A stretch of 64,000 nt of DNA from Xiphydria camelus. Lineage: Eukaryota > Arthropoda > Insecta > Hymenoptera > Xiphydriidae. The stretch lies in the NCBI GenBank assembly GCA_963678675.1, contig OY783196.1, positions 26,018,827 to 26,082,826 of the forward strand. The letters run 5' to 3'. Below, piece by piece: positions 25,572 to 37,780 of the stretch. Numbering within the stretch: the stretch's first letter is position 1; every line of letters starts with the position of its first letter. Both the position numbers and the translations under genes were made by a program. The notes under the pieces are model-generated. The model searched no databases. It had not been told where the DNA came from and worked only from the letters and a program-made list of their open reading frames with translations.

Positions 25572-26730
25572 TCACGCGCACGGATTATTTTCCGGAGTCA
25601 CGTGTGCACAATTTACATGCGCATTTGTTCCCACCGGAACGGGAACCCGAAACAATTTTCCCTGCGGCATACAAACGCATATTTTATACTGGCCAGTCCC
25701 TAAAACGTTCAACGTCGATGGAGGAACTATCGGAAACCTCTTCACATTAACGAATACGCCCTTCTTCGCGTTGAGAACGATGCTGCCGTTGACACTCGTC
25801 AAAGAAATATCGTCGTCCGCGATCCACGCGATCTCTTTACTCTCCATCTTCGCACCCTCGGCGCCGAACATGGAAACTTTTTCATCCGATTTAACGGTGA
25901 GACTCTCGTTCACCGGAGACGTTATTCTGTGCGTCTCCGCGATTGCAATGTCGATCTTCTTCACGCCAGCCGGTAGCCCAAAGTTGGGAAAATTGGTGGA
26001 GAAGTAGGAGGAGCTCGTGTGAGGATCCTTTATCTCCACGGAAACGACTTGAGAGATGGTCGTTCCGTTTGGAAGAACTTGAAGATTCGAGCGTATTTGA
26101 TCGCGTCGACTTTTTAGATTGATTTGAATTCCTCCACCTTCGCCCGACAATTCCATTGGTTCGTCGCCGTATCCCTGACAAATTCCACCCGTCAGACGAA
26201 CCTGCACGTGCAAAAGTATACATCGCGGCTATATCTTCCTTCGCAAATTTTCACGATACGTCTGCAGCATTGTGACGTACCTCATCCAAATCGGTTTTAC
26301 CGTAGAATTTTATTAAGTTTTCAATGGGAATGACTTCCATAGCTTCCATTCCCTGGCTGACTCGCAGTACGGCGATAATGGTAATGCTGAGGAAGAGATT
26401 GCAGAGACCAACCGTTACCAGAAGGGAAGTCAGCATCCATAAACAGTAACGTTTTCGGCTCGAAAGGGGCAAGTCTTCGTCGTCCACATGGCTCGTGGAG
26501 TTTTTCGGAATACCCCCAATTTTTTCGGAGCTATTGAAACGAAAAAAAAAGGCACTTGAAGAATTTTACCAAGGGTCTCACACTCTGTAATCACTAAAAA
26601 TTCGTGAAGATTCACTCGACGATGTTGTTATTATGGTGAAAACTCACTTAACGATGTTGTTGTTTTGATAAAAACTCTGCTTGATCAACGGCCTATCGCT
26701 ATTCGACAAATTGTCCTCCGCCTTCGACAT
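25572..26730 (-). CDS. SGCB: Beta-sarcoglycan homologue
   Basis: Three exons on the minus strand: 26730-26648, 26530-26281 and 26201-25572. They total 963 bp and 320 residues; human SGCB has 318. The ATG at 26730 is the first in frame after an in-frame TGA. Residues 1-55 are a hydrophilic cytoplasmic tail, about 57-83 form one membrane helix (CLWMLTSLLVTVGLCNLFLS), and the rest is extracellular: a type II protein. The outer part has NGT, NES and NGS glycosylation sequons and a C-terminal cysteine cluster (YKICVCMPQGKLF ... HVNCAHV ... NPCA) matching the family. It is part of the sarcoglycan complex that links dystrophin-associated proteins at the muscle membrane. The beta rather than gamma/delta call rests on the C-terminal CxC and LFRVPV pattern. 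It converges with the NF45 homologue. Confidence 0.9.
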
Positions 26731-27174
26731 CGAGGGCGATGCGTTGCTGCCGGGGTTGACGTATGCCGATATAGTTCAAGCCAGGAAGACGGGAAAGTAA
26801 TCTTATTATATTTAACTAAGAATAGACGAACATCGTTGAACTCGGAATTCTTGAAAATGCGATCCGGCTTCTCGCTCTCGGCACCCAAAATAAAGTGGAG
26901 TCGGCGCTTGCGCGCCCGAAGATCGATGTCCCTTCCGTGGAAGCTTGCGCCGACGACGATACGGATCGCAAGCACGATAGGAAATGGGACGTTTGCGCGC
27001 AGGATTCAAGAGACGGCAGAATTCGGTCAAATTTCGATGAAAACCTTTAAATTGGAAGAGTTTTCAAATGTATTATACCCGAGAGAAAATGAAAAATTAT
27101 CAAAACGGACGTATTCAGTTAAATTACATTTAAGATACAGCAACATCTCGATACCGTTTCATATCGTCCGATAG

Positions 27175-28294
27175 TCGACGAACTCGTTAATAATCATTTA
27201 TCGACAAATCACCGACATCGTATCAATATGCTATTTCATTGTAGAATCTAACTCGCGTTGAATAAGCATGGTTGTTATCTGATCGTAATTACATACTACC
27301 TTTTACCGAACGCGCGATCGATATCGCGAGAAGCTAAACCGAAAATCGTTCGAAAAAGTCTCGCGATGCCGCCGTCACCTGTTATTCGCTAGAACAAAAG
27401 TAGACCAGACGGGAGAAAGGGAGAAGTGTAGACCTCGCGATGCCAGAGGAAGTATATTTGGAAGGAACTAATGCATATCCGAACTCGGGCACCGAACGCG
27501 TAAACATGCATCCATATGTATATTGGCGAAGCAACCACACGGAAGCGAAGTAGTGCGTTCTACATATAGCCTTTGTGCCATGTCGATAAAAAGTACAAAT
27601 AGTCGAGTTATGGCAAGTTCGCAAAACGTATTATAATACATCCCGTACACGAAGCATCCTGTTATGTCATATTACGCCTTTCGTCTATCGAGAGATGACT
27701 ATATAGATATATTCTGTGGAGTGTGCGTGTCTCTCGATGATATTCATTGAAGTCTATATATATCTTTGTCTACGCACTATGCGTGGCACAAACACAAATT
27801 TACGTTAGGATACATTTTCACCACAAAAACGTGCCAATATGCTCCGATATATTCTCAACCGTTACTCGTAACTCGTTCAACCGCGATTATCTCGTCAGCT
27901 GCCAACTTTGGATCCAAGTTGGTATAACACTTTTTTCAAGCTTTTTCTGTTCGATCTACAAAAATCGTCGATATCAATGTGAGTCAAAAACCCACGGATT
28001 TCGAAATAATCATGGCTGAAGTAGGTGCCTCTATCCGACGCGTACTAAACTGCAAATATATTCGTATAAAAACGCAATCTTCGACTAATTAAAACGGGAT
28101 TGTCGGAACTCATGAACGAATATAGCACAAATAAGCTATCGAAGATGAAGAGTGTTTCCAAGAAGAAAAAATAAGGAAATTTCCGACAAAATCGTCGCGG
28201 AGTTGACTTTTCGTGTTCTACAAGTGTTCGACGATATCGGCGTTACGTTAAAACCGTCCCCCGCGTGGCATGATCCCTCGAGGCTAAGAACTCG
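27175..28294. other. Spacer between beta-sarcoglycan and the Scabrous-like gene
   Basis: AT-rich, with one copy of a 140-bp palindrome at 27879-28018. The two genes diverge from this spacer. No further gene seen. Confidence 0.5.
27879..28018. repeat. 140-bp palindrome family, copy A
   Basis: The ends CGATTATCTCGTCAGC and, inverted, TGATTATTTCGAAATCCGTG match those at 29363-29500 and 32239-32376. The interior has TTGGTATAACACTTTTTT. It lies about 500 bp upstream of the inferred first exon of the Scabrous-like gene. Confidence 0.65.
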
Positions 28295-28531
28295 ACTGGA
28301 AAGTGTCAGTCAGTCAGTTGGCGGCGAGCCGCGATCCCGCGAGCACATTTAGAGGATCGCCGTCTGATAAAACGAGCCGCTCTTCGGGCCGCTTCGAAAA
28401 CTTATCTCCTTTCCTCTGAATTCCACGCGCGACCCAGCGCGAGACGTCGTTAAGATCACGCGTACGCGGGAGAGCGTGTGCTCGCGTGTGAGGTAGGACT
28501 GGCGTGCGTAATTGTCCAGCGCGGAGCGAAC
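28295..28531 (+). promoter_or_regulatory. Possible promoter and 5' leader of the Scabrous-like gene
   Basis: Just upstream of the inferred ATG there is a repeated initiator-like stretch (GTCAGTCAGTCAGTTG near 28305-28320) and no TATA box at the expected place. The ATG at 28532 has a purine at -3 (GAAC-ATG context: A at -2/-3). This is inference; a transcript start is not visible in sequence. Confidence 0.25.
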
Positions 28532-31500
28532 ATGGTCTCCTATCAGGTAAGCCGAGTTTAGGTACCAATAAACGGCGGGCAAATATCCGGAAGATATAAT
28601 TATGGTTTCAAATGAACATTTCGGATGGCACCAATTAGCGTTACGGGGTCGAAAACAGCGTCGTTCTGTTCGAACGAGAGGAGGAGGAGGAGAAGAAGAA
28701 GAAAAAGCTTTATTAACGCCTCAGAGCTCTTGTAATAACGGGACGAACGATTAGTTGATTTTTTTTTTTCAATCAAAAAACTATCAACTTCGCTGGTTCA
28801 ATTTGCATAGACGTGGGTGTAGCAACGCGCGAACCAATGCGAAATCTATTTAGAAAGATCTCATGCTTGTACGTTTACCGATTCATCTAGACGTCTATGT
28901 ATACGTCGAGACGTGTCATGTCGTATCAAGGTAGATCGAAAGATCTCAACAGGCTTTCAGCGAGCCGTGAATATGATCCACGACAGGCTGGATCCATGAT
29001 TCCCTTTATTTACGTCAAGACGTGAAGAGTGAGAGACGCGCGTGATACCGGAGAGCCTCGTTTACCTAGATCCTCCCCGAGCCACTCGCGCGGCTAGGTA
29101 TTTGCCGCTTTCGAACGAGGTGCTATCTTTGAATATCTCGCGCGAGTACCCTTCTCCGGCGTATGTACGCACATGGCGTATACCTGTAATAACCTTCGTA
29201 GATCCATGCATGTGCTTGGCACGTACGCGGTTCCATCTTTACGGAAGGCTACACGCACGCGTACACCTACACGTAGATCATCTGCATCATTTTATCGCTG
29301 CATTGCGAGAAACTGAATAATTGCACTCTTGAATCGTCGGACGGTGACTTCACTTCGAGAGAGCGCGATTATCTCGTTAACTATGAACTTTTGATCGATA
29401 TTGGTATAGAACTTTTTTGTAGTGCGAAATCTGATCTTTGGAAAAGTATTGTGTCGATTTTCGCAAAAAGTGCACAGGTAACGAGATAATCGTGGTTTAA
29501 GACAGGAAAGCGTAGCTGATTTGAGAACCACGAGAAGAAAATGCACTATATTAATCTAGAACATCTTCTTACTTAAAAATTGGTAATGTCTTCCCTCGCG
29601 TATATAAATGAAAATTCTTCCGAAACATTAACCCCAGGGAATACTTTGGCTACTACACAAGAATTTCCGAGAGTGCCTGTATTTGTTCAAAGTTTCTTAT
29701 GTTAATGGGCTGCAACGTGTTATGTCGCCAGAACACGTGCGTATTGCCAACTCTGAAATACACACGTATTTCTCTAATGCATATACACGCGAAAGTACGA
29801 GTCCGTCCGCATGTTCGACGAGCGCGTATCCAAAAGTTCTTCGCGCGAAGGAATCGTGAGAACAAAATTCGATAAACTGCGTACCGATCGGAAGAGCCTC
29901 CCCCTCCTTCTCCTCCACCTCCTCTTCCACTGAGGCCCGCAGCGTGGCGATTCCTCCTCTCGAGATTTTTTTATCACTCTATTAATTCTCCCATCCAAAA
30001 CGGATCGCCCACGCGACGCACGCGGGACTCCTCCCGCGGTACGCCGGACCGCAAAGCTGCTCGATCAATTTGTAAAGCCGAACGCCACACACAACGCCTT
30101 CTTTCAAGTCGCGCGCGGTTGCGTTGTATAGCGATTTACGAGTGTACGCGCGCGAGAAGAGAGGCGATCTTTGACGTATTATACGGAGGATAACCTGTGG
30201 CCGCTGAGGCGAGAAGGCCGCGAACTTTTTTTTTTGGTACCTTCGGGTAAACTCGCCGAGCCATGTGGCTCGCGCCGGATTTACATTACGCGCGCTTATT
30301 GAATATAGGCGCGTGCGTGCGCACATGAATATGTACTACGATCGGAGGAGCCTCCTCGCTCGGGGAAAAAATTAATTTGAAATTTGAAGGCATAAGAAGG
30401 GGGGGATGACCGAACGACGAGGACCTTGAAGCGCGTGGACACGAACTGAAACGAAGGAAGGTCCATATTTCGCGAACACACACACACACACACAATCGTT
30501 GGGATTCTCCTTTCAGCTTCGAGAGAGGATCGATTTAGATTTCCAGATGTTCAGTTCGCGAGATCGCCCGCCGCTGTACCCATGCGTGGCACGAAATCGA
30601 AGCGAACCGAGTCCAAAATCCATTCGATTCATTTCTCGAGGGAATGTCATCCGAAGAAAGTGCCGGCGTTTGAGAAATTGAACCATTGGATATAAAAAAG
30701 CACCTCTCCCCGGATTTCTTTCCCTCGCGTTCGACCTCGAAGTCGAGTACCGATGCTCGTACGTACACGCGGTAGTTCCGGAACGCGTGAGCATTATGCT
30801 TCGAGAGAAGGATAGCAACGGTGCGGGTGGGAAGAATCGAGCTACGCGCGCGAAACAATGGCAATGTCGACGGTCACGAACCGTCGGAGCGCTTAAGACA
30901 ATTTCGAACGGCGCGATCGCCAGATAGCCAAAATCGCGAACACCTGCAGCGAATCGTTTCGCGAGTGAGCCGTGCGGCAGCGTTTGTTTGCGCCTCTGCT
31001 CGACAATAGAAGCGTGTCGATTTCGACTCGAATCTCGGTGCTGATTTATTATTCGCAAGGGGTCCACGGCTGCAGCGAACGAGGGGCGAAGTCACTGCGA
31101 TCTTCGAAGTCATTTTTATCGCTGTCACACGTACCGAGAGAATAATGTAGCAGAGTTATGAGCGAATCGGCGATTACGGGTGGAGGAATGCATATTTCAT
31201 TAATTGGACTGACAATTGATTTGAATGAGAACTGCAGTCTGTTTCCTTTAAAAAATAGCCGTTAGTCGTTACAACCAAATTTATTAGTCGAAGCGACTAA
31301 TTCTGCATTTTTTCACCCGTAAACGCCGATCTAATTAAGTATACTATTTTTTCTTAGTGTACATTCGCTCGTATGAATTCACCTCAGATAGTAATCCCTG
31401 TAGATATAAAGCGAGGCAGCGTAAAGTACATATATTTCCGTGCGATAAGAATAATTTTTTACTCAAATCTTTGATCGTACAGCATCGGTAGCGAATCGAC

Positions 31501-34500
31501 GAAAACTCGTCCATCCGTTTCGTCGACTTTTCGCTCGACGGGGCTCGAGCTAGGTTCCTTCGCGTGCAAGTGCAACGTGGTCCCGAAAACCATTTCCCGG
31601 TTCCATAAATATCCTCGTCGTGCCGGCGCTCGAATTGGATAGCCGGCTCTAATGTAGAGAGTCCGGGACAAGATTTAGAGCCTATACCCCCTCGCGGAAG
31701 TCGCGTCTAATTCGCCGCTAAAGGCCCGTTGATTCCGCTCTCGTTCGGCGCCACATACGCGACTTACAATTGGGAAGTCCTTAATGCGAAGACAGAATGG
31801 ACCGGAACCACGAGTCGATGAACACCCGCATTTATCATCGTGGGAGAGTCTGGTATAGAGCCGGTCGCGCGTTTCGGCCACCGTCGGTCCGGCGAGTTTT
31901 AAACGTTCAGAGGAGAGGAGGGGGTATACATACGAGGGCAGAGCGAAAAGTCCGATACTTTTCTAGTATCTTAATTGTATATTTTTGGTATATAATTGTA
32001 TATTGTGTATAATTGTATATTATGTACAGTAATATACAAAAATATGTACAATTAAGATACTAGAAAAGTATCGGACTTTTCACTCTGCCCTCGTACATAT
32101 GTATACATATGTAGATAGACAGATAGACACGTTTATCACGGTGAAGCAAAGAGGGGATAATTTATTGGAAGGCTTCTTTTAACACTAGAACTACCGCAGA
32201 CAGTCAATTTGACTGGTGTCTTATTCAGAGTCCCATTCAACCTCGATTATTTCGTAACCCGTGAGGTTATTGTCAAAATTGGTAGAATACTTTTTTGTAG
32301 AGCACATTTCGGCCTACAAAAAAGTTCTAGAGCAGTGTGAACGAAAAATCCACGGATAACGAGATAATCACCCGCCAAAACGACCGTCTTATAAACCGCG
32401 ACCATTCGGTAGTTCTAGTGTTAACGAAGATCAAATCGATTCTACCGAATCGCCTTTCATCTATTCGTCCTCGCACACTTTTCGCACGCAGATACTCTGG
32501 TGCAGCCTCCTGCTGCCCCATGTCGTTCTGGCCGTCGGTCCTGTGCGGGATCCTGCAGGGACCACGCATCTTCCTCCGGTCCAATCCGTCCTGCCGCCGA
32601 TAACTCCACCGGAAGTCGGCACGCCGCGACCAGAGGCCCGCGGATCGCACGTGGATCGTTTGTGGGAGGAGATCGGCGGCGTGAAAGCCATGATGTCTAA
32701 TATAGCTGGTAAGACGTATCCGTGCGTGCAGATTTGACGCACATCTCCTTACCCTAGTCCTATACGGCCCAGCCAAGAGTAAGTTCTCTTCGCCTTACAA
32801 TCTTCTTACGCCCTCGGCATACGTATCATGAACCTGGAGACGGATTTGACCTCGCGACTGAAAAAAACATCCCTCCTCCCAGGCATCAGGTATGCTCGTC
32901 GCTTCGATCTTTCTCCGGCGACCGATGCGAAGGTCTTCGGTAAAGCAAGGAATAACAATGACAAATATAAATAAACCGCGGCAGTCTCAAGGACTTCGCG
33001 TCTGCCCACCCACGCTTTTCGCGCAGCAGGATTCGCGGAACAAAGGCTGCGAGATCTGCAGTCGCTGCATACGGCAGACACTGCGCGTGCTTCTCCCCTC
33101 CCCCAAACGAGATGAGAGGAAATAAAATTCAAGAGCATCGCACGCACGATTCGTATGTAGATTATACGTTCGTCCGGCGACGCGCGGTCCATTGTCGACC
33201 GTAAACGCGTCCTGTCGTCGACCCTGCACGCGACACGGCGCCCACGCCTCCGACAGGATTCGCATCGGCGAGTAGCGCGAATCGGTAGCGCCGAGAAAAA
33301 GTTAATTCAGCTCCCAGAGAGCGCGCGTCTACGGCTTCGGCTGTGATACGCGAGTGTGAGTCACTTCGCGGGTGAGCGACATGTGGACCGTGCGCGGACT
33401 CGTTAATTTGACAGACAAGGTCACACTTTTTGCCCGCCACTTCTGTCCGAATCCGATCCGCGTGTAGCGAGTACCTACGTACGTTCTCTCGCGTGTGGAC
33501 ACGCGCGCGTGCATAAATAGCTATGCTCTCTCTCGGCTCTCCCAAAAGCATTTTAGTCGCTCCAATTCGGAGCGGACGATTATCGGCGGCCGCATCGGAG
33601 CGCCCCGATTCGATCGGCACGGCTCGACCGTGACCGACTGTTGCGAGTCTATTAAATCGCGAGCGACTATTAATCGCGCGGAGAGGTTTGCCGCGGTGAA
33701 ATTATCGGCGAATGGAGAATTTGCATGTAACGCAATGAGTATTGACATTTTTCATCGAGACGTTCGGTATCGAAAACTTTATTAAGCGCGATGTGTTCCA
33801 CTCGAATGTAGAATTAATTATCATGGATGCAAAAAATTATTGGTAATAGTCACACTTGAGATAAAGAACGAATGAAAAAATGTATTCTTCGATGAGTCAA
33901 TATTTTTATCCGTCACTTCTTTCGAGACTCAGACTCGACGTCAAGACCGATTACAATGAAGTCGTCGAAACGTCGAAATAGAGACCGATGGTATTTTAAT
34001 TAAAGCGCGAACCGTTCTTAAAAATCGATAAATTCGTTGCCTACCGTCGCTCATGACTATCTGTGGACAGCTCAGCTGGATAAATTCAACAGCCTCTACC
34101 TGGGGAAGCTCGAACACAGGATGCTGACGACGTCCACCCTCCTGGCGAGTGTGGATGCAAATATCAAGAGCCTTCAGGAGCGGAGCCACGTATGGGACAC
34201 ATTCCAGCTACACGTGGCCGCCTGGAATGAGCAGATCAAGACTCTCGACGACAAGGTGGATCTTCTCTCGCGAGGTCAGGAGAAGATGGTGGTACTGGAT
34301 ACGAAGGTGACTCAACTGATGGCCTTGGAGTATAAACTGGAGAAAGTGGCGAACCGTTTGGAGGACACTTCTCGGAGAATCAATCAGCTGGAGTCGCCGA
34401 AGGATCCGCTGATGGGCGAATTCGCCACCAGGTGAGAGGACCACTTCCGCGGTGACGGCGCGATTCGACTCGGAGATCGTGCAAACGGTTTCGTTCCAGG

Positions 34501-36665
34501 GGCGTCCTCTCCACGTTAAAAGTCGTCGAGAGAAAGGTGGACCGGCTTCAAACCGGAATAATGAACATCAACGTATCGCTGAAGCCGAAGAGACGAAGAA
34601 ACGAGACGGAGGAGTCTTCAGGGAAGCTCGTGATCCGTTGCAACACTCCGCCCGCCGTCGAGGAGGCTCTCCAGGACGTTCAGGCCAAGGTGGACCTCCT
34701 GTACGACAGGCTGGTCGCCGAGACGGACAGCAACGAGCTCGCGGACCAGCCGGACACAACTGAAAGCACTAATTCCGAGGGTAGACTGCTGAACAAGTCG
34801 GTGATATACTATATTTTTCGGAGATGAAGACACCAATTTTGATATCCGTCGCAATAATTGACACTACTCCCGCTTCACCCGTGCGATAGACTATGGAAGA
34901 GACTGACCACACCTCAGCGGAAGACCGCGAAGTCGTTGGAAACCATCGAAGGTTTAGTTCGAAATCTCAACGCGTCTCGTTCGGGATGCTCACCGCAAAA
35001 TAGCGAAAAGTTCAACGAGGATCTGGCTCGCGATATCCAAGAGCTGCTCAGCTGTTGTCGGGCCAGCAGTCACAGAGTGACGAGCTTTGCCGACAACGCC
35101 GAGACGCTCATGAAACGAGTGGAAGGTCAGTTTGCGCCTCTCGCGATTGAAATTTGCTCGTAACGAAAGCTCTGTTCGCGCCTTTCGCAGGTGTCGCCAA
35201 TCGAGTCCACGATCGCACGGCTTTCGGCGAAGAGACTCTCGAGCTCCACTTTGGAAAGCAGAGGAAGCACTTCGAGGATCTCCTAAAGAATGGCAGATTC
35301 TGTTCTCGCGTCGGCGACGAGCATCCGCCTCCCGCGGTGTCGCCGTTGGATCCGGATTACGATGGCTCGGGAGATTCCACGGACGACGAAGGAAGTGGAG
35401 ACGACGAAGACATTCCCGAAGGTGGATATTAGTAATTATTTTTTAATGTAACTGTCCAAGCGAAGATTTCAATTAATTTTTCATCGAATGAAAAATCGGT
35501 CCCCGCTGTAAGGATGACGAATCTCCACTTGTTACCTTCCCACTTCGTCTCTACAGAAAGAAGGAAGGACGAAGAGCCCATTACGATTGTCCCTTGGAAC
35601 CCTCCGAGGTCCACGCCATCGATTCTCGATCCTTCGTCGTCTGCGTCTCCCCAAGAAGGAAGCTTGACGACGACGCAGAAGACGCTAGACGCAACGATCG
35701 TCGACGACAGTCACTGTGAGGCGTTGGTGAACCGGGGTATGCGATCGGGAGTTTATCAGTTGGGACCGGTAAGGGACTTCAACGCCGCGGGAAGGGACTT
35801 TTACACCAGAAATTGTGACCTGTCGACTGTGGGCGGTGGTTGGACCGTCATTCAGAGACGTGGAGGAGAATGGGAGGGACGAGAGAACTTTACGAGGAAT
35901 TGGGACGATTACAGTTTCGGGTTTGGAAGCATTTACGGGGAATTTTGGTTGGGTAACGAGTACATTCACAGGTGAGAGGGCTTGATCAAGTGCTTGTGCA
36001 TTGTTTATCCATGCATGCTTCGATAAACACGACTTCTCCATCGCTTTCTTAAGATTGACGTACGAGACCGACGTGACCTTGAGAGTGGAACTGGAAGACT
36101 GGGACGGCGTGACCGCGTGGGCCGAGTATTCCACGTTCAAGTAAGATCATCGAGCTTAAATAAGAAATACTTTGCGGGCCAATTTTCTTATCCTTATCGC
36201 GATAACTTTCAAAGGGTCGATGCCGAGGAAGATAATTATCGAATGTGGGTCAGTGGATACGAAGGAAACGCCACAGACGCCCTTGGTGCTCACGATGGAA
36301 CCCCCTTTTCGACCGTGGATCGTGACAACGATAGCGCGCCCCCCTGTTGCCCCTGTGCACCAGCTTACGGAGGAGGATGGTGGTTCTACAGGTATTAGAA
36401 TGTCATGGCGCGATCTGACAAAGTACCATTTATTTCATGGAAACGCATACATGGAAATCTCTTTATCCCGATCGACAGTTGCTTCGAAGCCAATCTAAAC
36501 GGCGATTACTACGTGGAGAACGGACCTCACGAGTCCTTCAGGGGAGTCATCTGGGAGCACTGGCACGGTGATTACAGCCTGAAGAGCACGAGGATGTTGA
36601 TAAGACCGAGGTCACTGGGCTACATTCATCTGGATCCTCCGGATCAGGTGTATCCCGATCCATGA
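28532..36665 (+). CDS. sca: Scabrous-like secreted coiled-coil / fibrinogen-domain protein
   Basis: Ten exons: 28532-28546, 32492-32708, 34071-34431, 34500-34800, 34918-35125, 35191-35421, 35557-35971, 36054-36140, 36215-36391 and 36479-36665. They sum to 2199 bp and about 732 residues, close to the length of Drosophila Scabrous as I recall it. Exon 1 (MVSYQ) is inferred: joined in phase 0 to exon 2 it gives a signal peptide ([20 protein letters not shown]). Residues 80-370 are rich in heptad-like coiled coil, followed by an acidic GSGD stretch. Residues about 500-732 are a fibrinogen C-terminal domain with [12 protein letters not shown], the calcium-site motif DRDNDS and the [11 protein letters not shown] ending. 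Scabrous is a secreted modulator of Notch signalling in spacing of neural precursors. Another fibrinogen-related protein remains possible. The exon 4/5 junction is the least certain. Confidence 0.75.
29363..29500. repeat. 140-bp palindrome family, copy B
   Basis: The left end CGCGATTATCTCGTTAAC faces the inverse of GTAACGAGATAATCGTGG. The interior TTGGTATAGAACTTTTTTGTAG matches copies A and C. Located in intron 1 of the Scabrous-like gene. Confidence 0.75.
31134..31359. mobile_element. Foldback MITE, TA-flanked, CAC-x-GAGAAAAA family
   Basis: TA at 31132-31133 and 31360-31361. The ends are CCGAGAGAATAATGTAGC and, inverted, CACTAAGAAAAAATAGTATAC. Inner arms GGCGATTACGGGTGGAGGAATG and GGCGTTTACGGGTGAAAAAATG face each other. 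The body is related to the element at 16176-16709. Located in intron 1 of the Scabrous-like gene. Confidence 0.7.
31933..32093. mobile_element. Mariner-type MITE with ~47-bp arms
   Basis: TA at 31931-31932 and 32094-32095. The arms start CGAGGGCAGAGCGAAAAGTC and run through CGATACTTTTCTAGTATC to AATTGTA, with one mismatch between them. TA-CGAGGG...GAAAAGT is the usual look of mariner termini. The spacer is a TATA-rich run. Intron 1 of the Scabrous-like gene. Confidence 0.9.
32183..32420. mobile_element. TTAA-flanked MITE carrying a nested palindrome
   Basis: TTAA at 32179-32182 and 32421-32424. The inverted tips are CACTAGAACTACCG (14 bp, perfect). Within it lies copy C of the 140-bp palindrome (32239-32376). 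Piggybac-type target. It ends about 70 bp before exon 2 of the Scabrous-like gene. Confidence 0.8.
32239..32376. repeat. 140-bp palindrome family, copy C, nested in a TTAA element
   Basis: The ends CTCGATTATTTCGTAACCCG and, inverted, GTGATTATCTCGTTATCCGTG match copies A and B. The interior has TTGGTAGAATACTTTTTTGTAG and, facing it, CTACAAAAAAGTTCTAG. Confidence 0.7.
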
Positions 36666-37303
36666 CTCGTCCACGTGCTTCGAGTCAAACCCTCGCACGC
36701 AGCTGACGACCTCGTCGCGAGGTCCCACGGAGTCTCCGTCTCTCTTCGAGTTCCAAATTTCCTAATCAAAATCTTCGTCGGAGCTTTCACTTTGATTCTG
36801 TACTCCAACGGACGTTAGATTCGGACTCTCTCTCTCTCTCTCTTTCTCTCGAAGGGTTCGAGAGAGGAAGTCCTCGAAGGAGCAGAATTGGACGAGTCGC
36901 TGAAAGGAAAGTGAACGTAACGAGTCTTTAATTAGCTAGTTACTCGAATGGTACCTGAACTCGGCATTTATACGTATACAGTGTTTATACGTACTTTTAT
37001 TACACGCTTTATCGTCACGATTAGATGACACCATTATATTATGCGGTACGAGAAAAGGAACAAGTTATTCGTAGAGCATTCAAGGTCGGCCCTCGCTTGC
37101 AAAAGGGTGGTGTACTTCGATTTTATACCCTTAACTCGCGAGCTTATTCGTGCAGTCATAAATTGCTCGGTGCCAAGCCGCTTCTAGAGCGTACTTATCA
37201 ATACGTAAACGTGAACGTTCGCGAATTACGAATAGTGGTTATCGATTAACGATTTAGTTTCTAAGAAAACTCCATTTAAATGTAAGTATTATTCTACGTA
37301 GAT

Positions 37304-37309
37304 AATAAA
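37304..37309 (+). terminator. Poly(A) signal AATAAA downstream of the Scabrous-like gene
   Basis: AATAAA lies about 640 bases after the stop at 36665, in the AT-rich stretch that separates this gene from the convergent clip-domain protease. Not the only possible signal. Confidence 0.35.
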
Positions 37310-37780
37310 GAGGACTCACACGAAGATACGTTGAATTTTAATGATGAAATATCGGTAACAAAGTTGATTCGGTATCGGTAAGGCGGTAAACTTATGACGA
37401 ATCGTGCCTGTATTGGCTGTCAGCTGTTCTTTCACTGGATGGCATTGTGAAATAAGAAAAACATAACGGTGGAATTCGCGCGAAGCTTTATTAATACTAA
37501 GAATTAGTTATCCAGTACGCGAATAGCATAAAAATGCCCATCTTAGTTAATGTATAATAGAACTGATATATGACGAGGTGGATGTGAATGCATGATTCGT
37601 TCTTACATTGATGCGTAATGCTCGCGAGGAACCCGATAGGCAGTTTTTTTCATTAACTCTCGATGGGAGTGAAAACTGTCGATGACTCGAAATTCGTGGA
37701 CGAGTCATTGAGAAGAATGACGAGGGCCCGATTTTACAACCATATCTCGGAAATGCCGCTCGGTCGAAAAAATGTGCAAT

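Noticed and set aside
34452..34763. Plus-strand frame of 103 codons
   Set aside because: Alternative frame of Scabrous-like exon 4; the accepted frame is supported by both splice junctions.
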